A stretch of 64,000 nucleotides of DNA from Actinobaculum sp. 313 (GTDB lineage: Bacteria; Actinomycetota; Actinomycetes; Actinomycetales; Actinomycetaceae), in NCBI RefSeq assembly GCF_003073475.1, contig NZ_CP029033.1, positions 1,798,001 through 1,862,000 of the forward strand, given 5' to 3'. Both the position numbers and the translations under genes were made by a program. The notes under the pieces were generated by a model, which was not told where the DNA came from, made no database searches, and saw nothing but the letters and a program-made list of their open reading frames with translations. The number at the start of each line of letters is the position of its first letter. Position 1 is the first letter of the stretch. Positions 52,315 through 64,000 of the stretch are shown piece after piece.

Positions 52315-53280
52315 TTATCTTTCGTCAACGTCCCCGAGGATACCCTCGAAAGCGTCTCGGTACGCAGCGGCTAGTCGGAGAGCATCGTGCCGGGCCGAGC
52401 CGTCGCCCATTCTAACCTGCCGCAGCAATAATCGCGCCCCGCATTCCGCAGCGGCCGCTTCTGTCTCCCGTATATCGTCAATCGACGACGGATCGGCGAC
52501 GACGACGTCGAGTCGCAGGTCAGGTGCGTGTGTACGGAACGAACGAATGTGATCGGCAGAGCTCATTCCGCGCGTCTCCTTCTCGGCCAGAAGGTTCAGA
52601 GCGAGACCGCGCCGCGCCGTCGTCGCGCACAGGACCTGGCGTAACTCGGGGACCAAAAGGTGCGGAATAACCGAGGTATACCAGGAACCGGGTCCGAAAA
52701 TCACCCAGTCGGCCGCACTGATTGCTTCGAGGGCCTCGGGTTGTGCCTGCGGATTCTCAGGCAGTAAGCGCACATGCTCCACATGCCCCGGGGTGGTCGC
52801 CACCGCAACCTGACCACGTACCAGATGCTCGCTACCGTCCTCGGTGACCTCCGCCTCAATCTCCAGGGGAACCGAGGACATCGGCAGAACGCGCCCCTTG
52901 ATTCCAAGCAACTGCCCCACCCATTCCAAAGCGGGAACAGTGCCTCCCAACTGTTCCCACATGGAAACGATCAGAAGATTGCCCAAGGCATGTCCGTTCA
53001 ACGGACCGCTGGAACTGAATCGGTGCTGCAGAACATCCCGCCAGGTTTGCCCCCACTCGCCATCGTCACACAGTGCGGAAAGCGCCATGCGTAGATCGCC
53101 GGGCGGGAGAACGCCGAACTCTTTGCGCAGACGACCGGACGATCCGCCGTCGTCCGCTACCGTCACGACGGCGGTCACGTTCTGCGTGATGATGCGCAGT
53201 GCCGACAGACTGGCGTAGAGGCCGTGACCGCCGCCAAGAGCGACCACAGCCGGCCCACGCGCTCCCCGTTCCAGCTCCAT
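52315..53280 (-). CDS. yvcK: Gluconeogenesis factor YvcK/GlmR family protein
   Basis: UPF0052/CofD-like nucleotide-sugar-binding protein. PAVVALGGGHGLYASLSALR, VTVADDGGSSGRLRKEFGVL and PPGDLRMALSALCDD are the family hallmarks; VIFGPGSWYTSVIPHLLVPE is conserved. In Bacillus this protein senses UDP-GlcNAc and affects wall synthesis. 321 aa. Its ATG overlaps the rapZ stop as TAATG. Confidence 0.95.
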   Translation of the reverse strand: MELERGARGPAVVALGGGHGLYASLSALRIITQNVTAVVTVADDGGSSGRLRKEFGVLPPGDLRMALSALCDDGEWGQTWRDVLQHRFSSSGPLNGHALGNLLIVSMWEQLGGTVPALEWVGQLLGIKGRVLPMSSVPLEIEAEVTEDGSEHLVRGQVAVATTPGHVEHVRLLPENPQAQPEALEAISAADWVIFGPGSWYTSVIPHLLVPELRQVLCATTARRGLALNLLAEKETRGMSSADHIRSFRTHAPDLRLDVVVADPSSIDDIRETEAAAAECGARLLLRQVRMGDGSARHDALRLAAAYRDAFEGILGDVDER

Positions 53281-54226
53281 TACTCTCGCCCCAAATCACG
53301 GTGGATGACACGAACGGCATGCCCCCGCTCACGTAGATCCGCGGCAACCGCCTCGGCCATGGCAACTGACCGATGTTTTCCTCCCGTACAGCCGATTGCA
53401 ATCGTCACATACGGTTTCAGTTCGTGCGCGTACCCCTCCAGGATGCCAGCCATGAGGTTCGAGTAGGACTCCGCAAAGTCTGCTGCCCCATCCTGGCCCA
53501 GCACAAAGTCGGACACCGGCTTGTCATGCCCGGTCAAGTGCCGCAGTTCAGATACCCAGTAGGGGTTGGGAAGAAATCGGACGTCGGCCACATTGTCCGC
53601 ATCCATCGGTAGTCCGTATTTGAAACCGAAGGACATGACGGTCACATGAACCTCGCTGGCCGTTTCCGCTGCCACGAGTTTGCGAATATGCCGAGACAGG
53701 TCGTGAACAGAGAACGTCGTCGTATCAATAATCGTGTCAGCGTGTGCACGCAATGACTCAAGTAACTTGCGTTCGACTTGGATGCCGTCCAGCAGCCGCC
53801 CGCCTTCCTGCAGCGGATGGGGCGGCGCACCGACTCGTAGCGTTGCACAAGTACGTCATCCGAACAGTCGAGGAAAAACACGCGCATATGTAGGCCGCTG
53901 TCACGTAGCTCATCAATGGCGTCTTGAAACTCGGCGAAGAAGCTGCGCGAGCGTACGTCGACGATGACCGCGAGCCGCTGTACGCCCGCGCCCGGTGTTA
54001 TCAGCCCGGCAAGTGCGCGCAACAGCCGGGGCGGAAGATTATCGACCACGTACCAATCCAGGTCTTCCAGCGTGGCACCCACTTGAGATCTTCCGGCGCC
54101 AGACATACCGGTGATAATGAGCAACTCCGGGACCTCGTTCGTGGGCAAGATGGCGTCGGCGTCTTGCTCGGGGATACCGATAGGTATTGACGCGGTGTCA
54201 TTGATGTCGCTCATACCTGCCATCAT
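53280..54226 (-). CDS. rapZ: RapZ/YvcJ family P-loop nucleotide-binding protein (frame broken as read)
   Basis: N-terminal part: [20 protein letters not shown] (Walker A, with Arg rather than Lys as written), [20 protein letters not shown] and [19 protein letters not shown], then it runs out of frame. The C-terminal part in another frame reads [40 protein letters not shown] and [20 protein letters not shown]. Adding one base to the plus-strand G4 run 53819-53822 gives [20 protein letters not shown] and a 315-aa protein. The Lys-to-Arg in Walker A is a separate oddity. The N-terminus may start at the second ATG (54214, MSDIND). Confidence 0.88.
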
Positions 54227-54311
54227 GCCACAAAAGTGGCAGGCATCACCCGTCCCCTGTTACGAGACGTGCCACAACAGCACAGAAAACGCGGCGACGC
54301 CGAGGCGCTAG

Positions 54312-54383
54312 GCCGTGTTACGAGGGCGCCTTTTCCGGCGGAGCACCCGGCGCAATGATCGAAACCGGGCCGTGTTACGAGGG
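54312..54383. repeat. Repeat of the uvrC 3' end
   Basis: GCCGTGTTACGAGGG occurs at 54312-54326 and again at 54369-54383, where it covers the uvrC stop codon. A partial CTGTTACGAG lies at about 54258. A small TGCCAC-AAAA-GTGGCA hairpin lies at about 54230-54245. As with der, the end of the gene appears duplicated downstream. Confidence 0.65.
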
Positions 54384-56560
54384 AACGTTCCCCGGCGATC
54401 CCGAGGCGGGCGGCGCAGTATCGGTGGATGCCGCCGCATTGTCGTTTTCTTCACGCTGCTCGGCGTGCGGGGCTTCGGCGCGCAACGCCGTACTCACCAT
54501 TGTTGCCAGAGCTGGGCCGATACCCGGCACCGTCTGCAGTTCTTCCGGTGTCGCTCGGCGAATCCGTGCCAGAGAGCCGAACGCGCGCAGAAGCGCTTTC
54601 TGCTTGGTAGGCCCGAGGCCGGGGATCGCATCCAGTGCTGAGCGCGTCATGGCCTGGCCACGCTTCTTGCGATGGAAGGTGATCGCAAAACGATGTGACT
54701 CGTCGCGTAGCTGTTGCAATAGGCGCAACGCGGCAGAATTGCGGGGAAAAATCACCGGGAAGTCCTCGCCCGGCAACCAGACCTCCTCCAGTCGCTTGGC
54801 CAATCCCACCAGGCGAACGTCCGCGCCCAGTTCGTCGATCACGCGCTGCGCGGCATTGACCTGCGGCAGGCCGCCGTCCACCACCAGCAGGTCGGGGCGA
54901 TAGGCAAAACGACGCGGCCGCCCCAGTGCCGCATCCGCGCCGACACCTTCGTTTACATCGCCGCTGCCGTTCACCCTGCGGACATCAGCCTCATCGCCGC
55001 CGCCATCCAGACCGGCGGCTTCGGCAAGGCTCTCCGGGGCTTCCCGTGCCTCCTTCCCGGCGTCCTCCGCGCCACCGGCGTCGTCACCCGCCGCACCGGC
55101 AACGAGTCGGCCCAAGCGGCGTCGCAGAACCTCGTCCATTGCCGCCGTGTCATCCGGTACGCCGGTACCTTCTGGCCCTCGCACAATGTAATGCCGGTAG
55201 TCGGCCTTCTTCGCGAGTCCATCCTCGAATACCACCATGGAACCGACCTGCTGACGCCCCTGTGTGTGCGAAATGTCGTAGCACTCGATTCGCAGCGGTG
55301 CCCGTTCCATTCCCAGTGCGTCGCGCAGCTCTTCCAAGGCCTGAGAACGCACGGTGATATCCGAGGCACGCGCAAGCTTGTGACGTTGCAGGGCCTGCTG
55401 CGCGTTGAGATGGACCGTTTCGGCCAGCTTCGCCTTGTCACCACGTCGCGGTGATTTCAGATGTACCGGACCGCCACGCCGCGTCCCGAGCCATGCTTCT
55501 AGATCCGCCTGCTCCTCCGGTAGTTCCGGCACCCAGATCTCGCTGGGGAGCGCGCCCAGGGCGGTGTGTTTGCGGTCGTCCACACTATTGGACGACTCCC
55601 GCTGCCGGGAAACGGCATCATAGCGGGGATCCGCATATACCTGCATCAACACCTGCGTGATGAGTTCTCCGGTGCTCACACCGGAAACCTCCTCGCTTAC
55701 CCAGTCCTGTTGGCCACGGATGCGCCCACCGCGTACAAAGAAGACCTGCACGGAGGCTTCTATTTCATCGGCTTCCATACCGAAAACGTCAGCGTCCAGG
55801 TTGTCGTCAAATACGACGACGTTGCGCTCTGTCACTGCTTCCAACGCCGCGACCTCGTCGCGCAGGCGTGCCGCCCGTTCAAACTCTTCCGCCTGCGCCG
55901 CCGCCATCATCTCGCGCCGTCGCTGTGCGATGGCCGCCGACGAATCTCCATCCATGAACTCAACCACGCCCTCGGCATTCACCCTGTGCTCCGTGGCCGT
56001 CACTCGGCCTACGCAGGGCGCGGTACAGCGACCGATATCCGCGTACAGGCACGGCCGCCCGGTGCGTTGTGCCTGCTTGAATTGGCCGGCGGTACATGAA
56101 CGCATGGGAAAAACCGTAAGCAGGCGATCCAGGGTGTCACGGATGGCCCAGACCTTCGTATACGGGCCGAAGTATCGGGTGCCCGAACGATGCCTTTCAC
56201 GAGTTATCCACGCACGCGGAAACTCCTCCCCAAAGAAACAGCGAGGTAGGGATAGGATTTGTTGTCGCGGAATACGACGTTGAACCGCGGCTCGAATTCC
56301 TTGATCCACGAGTATTCGAGGGTGAGCGCCTCAACCTCGGAACCAACTACCACCCATTCCACTCGGCAGGCGGTGTGAACCATGCGGCGGATGCGGGGCG
56401 ATAGGGCCATTTCGTCCTGGAAATAATTGGCAAGCCGATTGCGCAGGCTCTTCGCCTTGCCGACGTACAGGACCCGCCCTTCCTCGTCGCGAAAACGGTA
56501 CACGCCCGGCTGGGCCGGGATTGTGCCCGGCGCCGGACGGTAACTCGCGGGATCTGCCAT
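54375..56560 (-). CDS. uvrC: Excinuclease ABC subunit C (frame broken as read)
   Basis: UvrC makes both incisions in nucleotide excision repair. The first frame (ATG 56560) has the GIY-YIG domain: [33 protein letters not shown], then stops after [12 protein letters not shown]. The second frame resumes with [39 protein letters not shown], the UVR motif, an RNase-H-like domain ([20 protein letters not shown]) and a C-terminal HhH pair ([18 protein letters not shown]). One more base in the plus-strand C4 run 56228-56231 gives [12 protein letters not shown] and a 728-aa protein. The ATG overlaps the uvrA stop as TGATG. Confidence 0.92.
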
Positions 56561-59404
56561 CAGCGTGCAGCCGCCACCACAGGCGCGAGAAACTCGCCGG
56601 TGGCAGAACCTTTACTCTTGGCCACTTGTTCGGGGGTTCCCTCGGCGATGACGCGACCTCCTCCGGATCCCCCTTCCGGACCCATGTCAATGATCCAGTC
56701 GGCGGATTTGATGACATCGAGATTGTGCTCGATAACAATCACCGTGTTTCCCTTCTCCACCAGGGACTGCAGAACGGCCAGTAGCTTGCGCACATCCTCG
56801 AAATGCAGACCAGTGGTCGGTTCGTCGAGAATGTACACGGTCCGTCCGTTAGAGCGCCGATGCAGTTCAGAGGCCAGTTTGACCCGCTGTGCCTCACCGC
56901 CGGAAAGCGTGGTCGCCGCTTGGCCGAGATGAACATAGCCCAGCCCCACCGATTCCAGCGTGGCGAGGTACCGGGTGATGGACTGAATGGGTTCAAAGAA
57001 CTCACGGGCTTCCCGTATCGTCATATCGAGAACTTCGGAGACGTTCTTACCCTTGTAGCGCACCTCCAGTGTCTCGCGGTTGTAGCGCGCACCGCGGCAC
57101 ACCTCACAAGGGACGTATACGTCCGGCAGGAAATTCATCTCGATTTTCAGTGTACCGTCGCCCTTGCACGCCTCGCACCGGCCCCCTTAACGTTGAAGGA
57201 AAAGCGGCCGGGACCGTATCCGCGCACTTTCGCTTCCTGCGTCTGCGCGAAAATCCCCCGGATCTTGTCCCACACCCCCGTATAGGTAGCGGGGTTGGAG
57301 CGCGGCGTCCGCCCAATGGGCGACTGGTCCACATGAATGACCTTGTCCAGATCATCAATTCCGGTAATCGCCTTATGCCGCCGGGAACCGTCCGGGCACC
57401 GTTGAGCTTGTTGGCAAGCCCCTGGTAGAGGATCTGGTTGACGAGTGTTGACTTGCCGGAGCCGGAAACACCGGTTACGGCAATGAAGCAGGACAGTGGG
57501 AAGGATACGGAAATGTTCTGCAGGTTGTTTTCCCGTGCACCGGTGACGGTGATGCGGGCCTTCGGATTGACCGGGCGACGTACCGGGGGCACAGCAATCA
57601 CCCTCCGACCGGCAAGGTACTGGCCGGTAATGGATTTCTCGTTGGCCACGAGCCCGTCCACGGGACCCGAATACACCACTTCACCGCCGCGCTCTCCCGC
57701 ACCGGGGCCAATATCAACCACCCAGTCCGCCGTGCGGATGGTTTCTTCGTCGTGTTCGACGACCACCAGTGTGTTGCCGAGGTCACGCAAACGCGTCAGC
57801 GTGGCAATAAGGCGCTCATTATCGCGTTGATGCAACCCGATTGAGGGCTCGTCGAGAACATAGAGCACACCGACCAGCCCGGAGCCGATCTGCGTAGCCA
57901 AGCGGATCCGCTGTGCCTCACCGCCGGAGAGCGTTGCGGCGCCGCGAGCGAGCGTCAGGTAAGAAAGACCGACGTCGACGAGAAAACCGAGCCGCGCCTG
58001 GATTTCCTTGCGCACCTGCGCCGCTATAGCCGCCTGCCGCCTGTCGAGCTGAACGTCGTCAAGGAACCTCTTCGCCTCGTCAATGGACAGGCGACACAGC
58101 TCATCAATATTCAGACCGTCGATGCGTACGGCCAGAACCTCGGGCCGCAGCCGCGCTCCGCCGCATGCCGCACAGGGAACCTCGCGCATGTACCCCTCAT
58201 AGCGGTCACGCGACCAGTCGGATTCGGTTTCGTCATGCTTTCGCATCACGTAGGCAAGAACGCCTTCAAAACCAGTGGCGTATATCCGCTCCCGCCCCCA
58301 GCGGTTGCGATACTTCACCTTGACCTTGTAATCCTTGCCACGCAGGATTGCTTGGCGTGCTTTCTTTGGCAACTCGGACCACGGGGTATCCACATCGAAG
58401 TCCAGTTCCTCACCGAGTGCCTCCAGCTGTCGAGTGAAGAAGTCTTGATGACCACTCCATGGGGCGATGGCGCCCTGCCTGAGGGTGAGCGAATCGTCAG
58501 GAATCACCAGCTCCGGGTCGACCTCGAGTTTCGACCCGATGCCGTCGCAGGCTGGACAGGCGCCATAAGGGGCGTTGAAGGAAAAAGTGCGCGGCTCGAT
58601 CTCCTCCAGTGCGAGTACGTGATCGTTCGGGCAGGATCGCTTCTCCGAATAGCGGCGCCTACGTTGCGGATCGTCGCCCTCCAGGTCTACTTGCTCGATC
58701 ACCACAAGTCCGTCCGCAAGCCGGAGTGCGGTTTCAACCGAGTCGGTGAGCCGACTCTTCATGCTGTCACGCGCAACTAATCTGTCCACGACGACGTCGA
58801 TGTTGTGCCGCAGCTTCTTTTCCAGTTGCGGGGGTTCCTCTAACCTCACCTGTTCACCATCGACGATGGCACGTGAAAAACCTGAGGCGGCGAGCTCGGC
58901 AAAAAGATCTTGGTACTCTCCCTTGCGCCCGCGCAGCACCGGTGCCAGCACTTGGAAGCGTGTCCCTTCCGGCAATTCGCTGACTCGATCAACGATTTGT
59001 TCTGCGCTCTGCGCCTGAATTCGCTCCCCGCATTCCGGGCAGTATTGCACACCGGCCCGAGCGAAGAGCAGACGCAGGTAGTCGTACACCTCGGTCACGG
59101 TACCGACGGTGGAGCGCGGGTTCCGGTTTGTTGACTTCTGGTCGATGGCGACCGCCGGTGACAGTCCTTCGATGAAATCTACATCGGGCTTATCCATCTG
59201 GCCCAAGAACTGCCGCGCATAAGAACTCAACGACTCCACGTAGCGCCGTTGCCCCTCCGCGAAAATCGTGTCGAATGCCAAGGAGGACTTCCCTGAACCG
59301 GAAAGTCCGGTGAACACTACGAATTCGTCACGCGGAATATCGATGCTGACGTTCTGCAAGTTATGCTCGCGGGCGCCCTGCACGTGGATAACATCATGAG
59401 TCAC
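56560..59404 (-). CDS. uvrA: Excinuclease ABC subunit A (two frame breaks as read)
   Basis: Damage-sensing ABC ATPase. The long first part (ATG 59404) has [20 protein letters not shown], zinc cysteines (YCPECGERI), [24 protein letters not shown] and a second Walker A ([20 protein letters not shown]). It leaves frame near 57380 after [27 protein letters not shown] continues in another frame to RFSFNVKG; a second break at the C5 run 57182-57186 precedes [20 protein letters not shown], after which the C-terminal ATPase end ([32 protein letters not shown]) is intact. With one base added at each site the protein is 948 aa, a normal length. Confidence 0.93.
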
Positions 59405-59511
59405 GCCGCAATTCTACATAGAACACGTGTTCGAGCAAAGCGTGGACACCGGGACGTGGCAGCTTCCGCATTTCCCTGGGCTATCAGCGTGTAACCCGCT
59501 ACGCTTGGTAC

Positions 59512-59793
59512 ATGACCACCGTAGCTGTTGAGTACATTTACGACGCGAACAAACTCGATCTCCTGGCACAGGTCCGCCCCAAGCACCGCGAGCATCTCCG
59601 CTCGCTTTTCGATGAGGGGAAGTTGCTTGCATCCGGGCCGCTTGGTTCGAGTCACGCTCTGCTTATTGTGGTGGCGGACTCTCCTGAAGAAGGCCTTGCA
59701 CTCCTTACCGGCGACCCGTTGTTGGAAGCAGGCGTTATCGAGTCGCGTACCGCGCGCGTCTGGAATCCGGTCATAGGACCGTGGAATAACTGA
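59512..59793 (+). CDS. YciI family protein
   Basis: 93-aa ferredoxin-like small protein: VAVEYIYDANKLDLLAQVRP, HREHLRSLFDEGKLLASGPL (conserved His and GPL) and the end LLEAGVIESRTARVWNPVIG. YciI proteins are dimeric putative lyases/decarboxylases of mostly unknown role. Divergent from uvrA, with 107 bases between starts. A weak CTCGGC/GCCGAG hairpin (59797-59819) follows its stop. Confidence 0.88.
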   Translation: MTTVAVEYIYDANKLDLLAQVRPKHREHLRSLFDEGKLLASGPLGSSHALLIVVADSPEEGLALLTGDPLLEAGVIESRTARVWNPVIGPWNN

Positions 59794-59993
59794 TCACTCG
59801 GCGGTAGTACTCTGCCGAGGCTGCCTCGGTGGCGACTCGCACGTTATTGGCATGCGCAACGCTCTTGGTGGCATGTCAACACCGCGACTGACCTGACGGG
59901 GCCTGGTTCGGTGTCAACGGCGCCGCTAACGGGACACTGCGCGAAAGGCTGGAAGGCCGTTACGCATGCTTACGCGCTTGAGGACCGAAGACC

Positions 59994-61049
59994 TCAGACT
60001 ACCTTTCCTGCCTCGTTGTGCCCCATTTTGTCATGACGTCGCGAGACGATCAGCGATGCAACTACTGTGATCAGCACGCACACAATGATGACGCCCAGCG
60101 ATGCCAGCGGCGGAATCGCCGGAATTGCCTCCAACCACCCCTGACCGTGGCACGCCTCGACGAGCAGTTTTAATCCGATGAAACCGAGAATGGCCGCCAG
60201 TCCGTAGTGCAGGTAAATGAGGCGTTCCAGCAGTCCATCCACCAGGAAGAACAACTGCCGCAGGCCCATAAGTGCGAAGGCATTGGCCGCGAAGATAATC
60301 AGCGGTTGTTTCGTTAGACCAAATGACGCCGGAATGGAGTCAAGGGCGAACATCAAATCGGCTGAGCCGATGGAGAGTATGCACAGCAGGAACGGCGTAA
60401 TGTAGGTCCTATTCGCACGACGGACCACTAGTCTATCGCCCACAAACCCGTCCGTGACACGGAAAACTCGCTGTGCCACGCGCACAATCCCATTGGGTTC
60501 GTACTCTTCCGGATCCCCTTCGTCACCGCCGGAGACACCCTCTTTGACCTGAGAGTATGCTGTGTAGAGCAAAAAGGCCGCAAAAAGAAAGAATAGCCAC
60601 GAGAAGCGTTCTAGCAGCGCTGCGCCAAGCAAGATGAAGATCAGACGCAGGACCAGCGCGATGATGATGCCGTATAGCAAGACCTTTTGCTGGTGGGCAC
60701 GCGGCACCCGGAACGACGCCATGATGATGATGAAAATGAAGATGTTGTCTATAGACAACGAGTATTCGGTGAAGTAAGTGGAGAAGAACTCCACCGAGAA
60801 CTCCGGGGAGTGCCGGAAGATCATATACACGCCAAAGGCCACGGCGAGCGCGACATAGAACAGCAGCCAGCGGGTGGCCTCACCCAGCGTAGGCTCATGC
60901 GGCTTACGGACGTGGCCGACCAAATCCATTGTGATGAGTCCCACGACGAGCAGACCTAGTAGCAGCCACTCTATTGGGTGTACCGCCATGTCGGCGGCAG
61001 TTGCGGCGGCAGGCTCCGCCAGCACCGCATGTGAAAGCGGGGAGAGCAT
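59994..61049 (-). CDS. TerC family integral membrane protein
   Basis: Seven to nine helices, 351 aa. TerC core: YSLSIDNIFIFIIIMASFRV (Asp/Asn of the metal site), KVLLYGIIIALVLRLIFILL, and SADLMFALDSIPASFGLTKQ. TerC/Alx proteins export Mn2+ in several bacteria and also serve metal loading of secreted proteins. ATG 61049 has GGAGGAACG upstream; a second Met at residue 21 is possible. The leader contains a candidate manganese riboswitch. A small stem with a UUCG loop (TGAGGTCTTCGGTCCTCA) lies over the stop codon. Confidence 0.93.
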   Translation of the reverse strand: MLSPLSHAVLAEPAAATAADMAVHPIEWLLLGLLVVGLITMDLVGHVRKPHEPTLGEATRWLLFYVALAVAFGVYMIFRHSPEFSVEFFSTYFTEYSLSIDNIFIFIIIMASFRVPRAHQQKVLLYGIIIALVLRLIFILLGAALLERFSWLFFLFAAFLLYTAYSQVKEGVSGGDEGDPEEYEPNGIVRVAQRVFRVTDGFVGDRLVVRRANRTYITPFLLCILSIGSADLMFALDSIPASFGLTKQPLIIFAANAFALMGLRQLFFLVDGLLERLIYLHYGLAAILGFIGLKLLVEACHGQGWLEAIPAIPPLASLGVIIVCVLITVVASLIVSRRHDKMGHNEAGKVV

Positions 61050-61075
61050 ATGTTAATCGTTCCTCCGGTAGTTGG

Positions 61076-61170
61076 TGCCTGAGGTCTCCTCCCGCCATTG
61101 CTGGCCTCGGCCCGGACGTAATGCCGTGATGACGAACCGATGTTGTGTGGGAGTACTCCCTCCGGGAGTC
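61076..61170 (-). promoter_or_regulatory. Candidate yybP-ykoY (Mn2+) riboswitch ahead of terC
   Basis: On the minus strand, TATTAT (-10; 61176-61171) is followed at once by CCCGGAGGGAGTAC and, some 75 bases on, by GGGAGGAGACCTCAGG, 27 bases before the terC start. The paired ends (GAG/CUC, CC/GG) with loops GGGAGUA and GAGACC match the two conserved loops of yybP-ykoY RNAs, which control TerC-type genes in many bacteria. The middle (CGGTTCGTCATCACG ... GGGCCGAGGCC) can form further stems. Found by eye only. Confidence 0.45.
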
Positions 61171-61309
61171 ATAATACGCGCGTCTTAGCCATTGGCGGCA
61201 TGCGCACAGCTAGGAACGAACGTGCGATTCCTAACGTGTTCGCCCTGCCCGAACCTCCGCCCTCTTGTTCCGTGCGCGCGCCTCCTTCCTTCGTGCCGGT
61301 CAGCGTCGT

Positions 61310-63388
<2,079 letters not shown>

Positions 63389-63515
63389 ACATTCCAGGCT
63401 ACTCCGCACGCCACCGGGAGAGCTAACGCACCCGTTCGCCTTTCGCGCAATGCACCGTGCGGAGTGGACAATGGAAGTTCAGGGCGAAGAGGATTAGGGG
63501 CAAAGAAGGAGTGTC

Positions 63516-64000
63516 ATGTCCGAGTCAAATTCCGCTTCGGCGCAACGAAACGGGTCCGATACACGGCGTCCCAACCGTGAACCGGTTAGTTCGCAGGAAG
63601 CGCATCCGTGGCGCACCGAAGGCCTGCCGGAGATTGACCGCGCGGACGCCGCTTCTCGGCTGCGCGGACGCAACGACAACAATCAAAAATCCAGGCTGCC
63701 GAGGTGGCTGCGCACGCTTCTCATTGTCGGTGTTGCATGGGCCGTGAGCTTCATCTTTCTCACACAGATCCAGCGCGCCATCAATCCGGTGGTGGAGCTG
63801 CCCTACAACGAGTTCTACTCGCAGCTCCAGAAGAACAACATCGAGACGATTTCCGCCCAGGGCGACAGCATCGAGGGCGAATTGCGGAAGACGACCACCT
63901 ACGAGGGCCAGAAGTACACCCAGTTCACCACGGAAAGGCCCACGTGGGCGGATGACTCGATGGCGCGCCTGCTGAGTCGCAACGACGTCACCATTACGGC
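63516..64000 (+). CDS. ftsH: ATP-dependent zinc metalloprotease FtsH (N-terminal part; 3' end outside window)
   Basis: ATG 63516 with AAGGAG four bases upstream; 161 codons lie in the window. A Ser/Asn/Arg-rich cytoplasmic tail is followed by one membrane helix (LRTLLIVGVAWAVSFIFLTQ, about residues 69-88) and the start of the FtsH extracytoplasmic domain: LPYNEFYSQLQKNNIETISA, QGDSIEGELRK, QFTTERPTWADDSMARLLS. The order P-Y-x-E-F then Q-G-D-x-I-x-G-E is typical of actinobacterial FtsH. AAA+ and HEXXH regions are not reached. Confidence 0.85.
   Translation, partial: MSESNSASAQRNGSDTRRPNREPVSSQEAHPWRTEGLPEIDRADAASRLRGRNDNNQKSRLPRWLRTLLIVGVAWAVSFIFLTQIQRAINPVVELPYNEFYSQLQKNNIETISAQGDSIEGELRKTTTYEGQKYTQFTTERPTWADDSMARLLSRNDVTIT

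Overview
The window is chromosomal DNA from a GC-rich actinobacterium, most likely of the Actinomycetaceae or a close relative (inferred from gene order, leaderless starts, whiA, H+-pyrophosphatase and WXG100-like genes; no 16S is present). Long blocks match gene order known from other actinobacteria: xerC-dprA-comM-yraN-DUF2469-rnhB-lepB-rplS-trmD-rimM-khpA-rpsP (1-11.3 kb, all minus), der-cmk-rluB-scpB-scpA-parA-xerD (37.6-45.1 kb, minus), and secG-tpiA-pgk-gap-whiA-yvcK-rapZ-uvrC-uvrA (47.6-59.4 kb, minus), followed by terC, uvrB and the start of ftsH.

Between these housekeeping blocks lies accessory DNA. 11.9-20.9 kb carries a cation efflux transporter, a PadR regulator divergent from a glycosidase-like lipoprotein, a membrane pyrophosphatase translationally coupled to a glycosyltransferase, and a small secreted protein/lipoprotein/membrane protein cassette. 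20.9-26.8 kb carries IS remnants, a quaternary-amine (betaine-type) ABC importer, and two oxidoreductases behind a 25-bp palindrome. 26.9-37.4 kb is the most unusual stretch: two DUF4352-like membrane-anchored paralogues (plus a decayed third), a WXG-like protein with an RGG-repeat tail, a small ESX-like protein, a 936-aa WXG-like protein, two tiny arginine-rich ORFs wedged between them by 4-base overlaps, and four paralogous lipoproteins, two sharing an identical 462-bp block. It looks like a type VII secretion substrate cassette without the secretion machinery in view.

Two gene fusions stand out: TrmD with a GNAT acetyltransferase, and prephenate dehydrogenase with cytidylate kinase. A candidate yybP-ykoY-type (manganese) riboswitch precedes terC.

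Data quality matters here. At least seven conserved genes (rnhB, rimM, an ABC permease, xerD, rapZ, uvrC, uvrA) are broken by single missing bases, nearly all in G or C runs that read as four (once five) where the protein family demands one more. Restoring one base repairs the reading frame each time, so these look like homopolymer under-calls rather than real gene loss. For these genes I give the coordinates of the whole repaired gene. No tRNA, rRNA or CRISPR array was seen.
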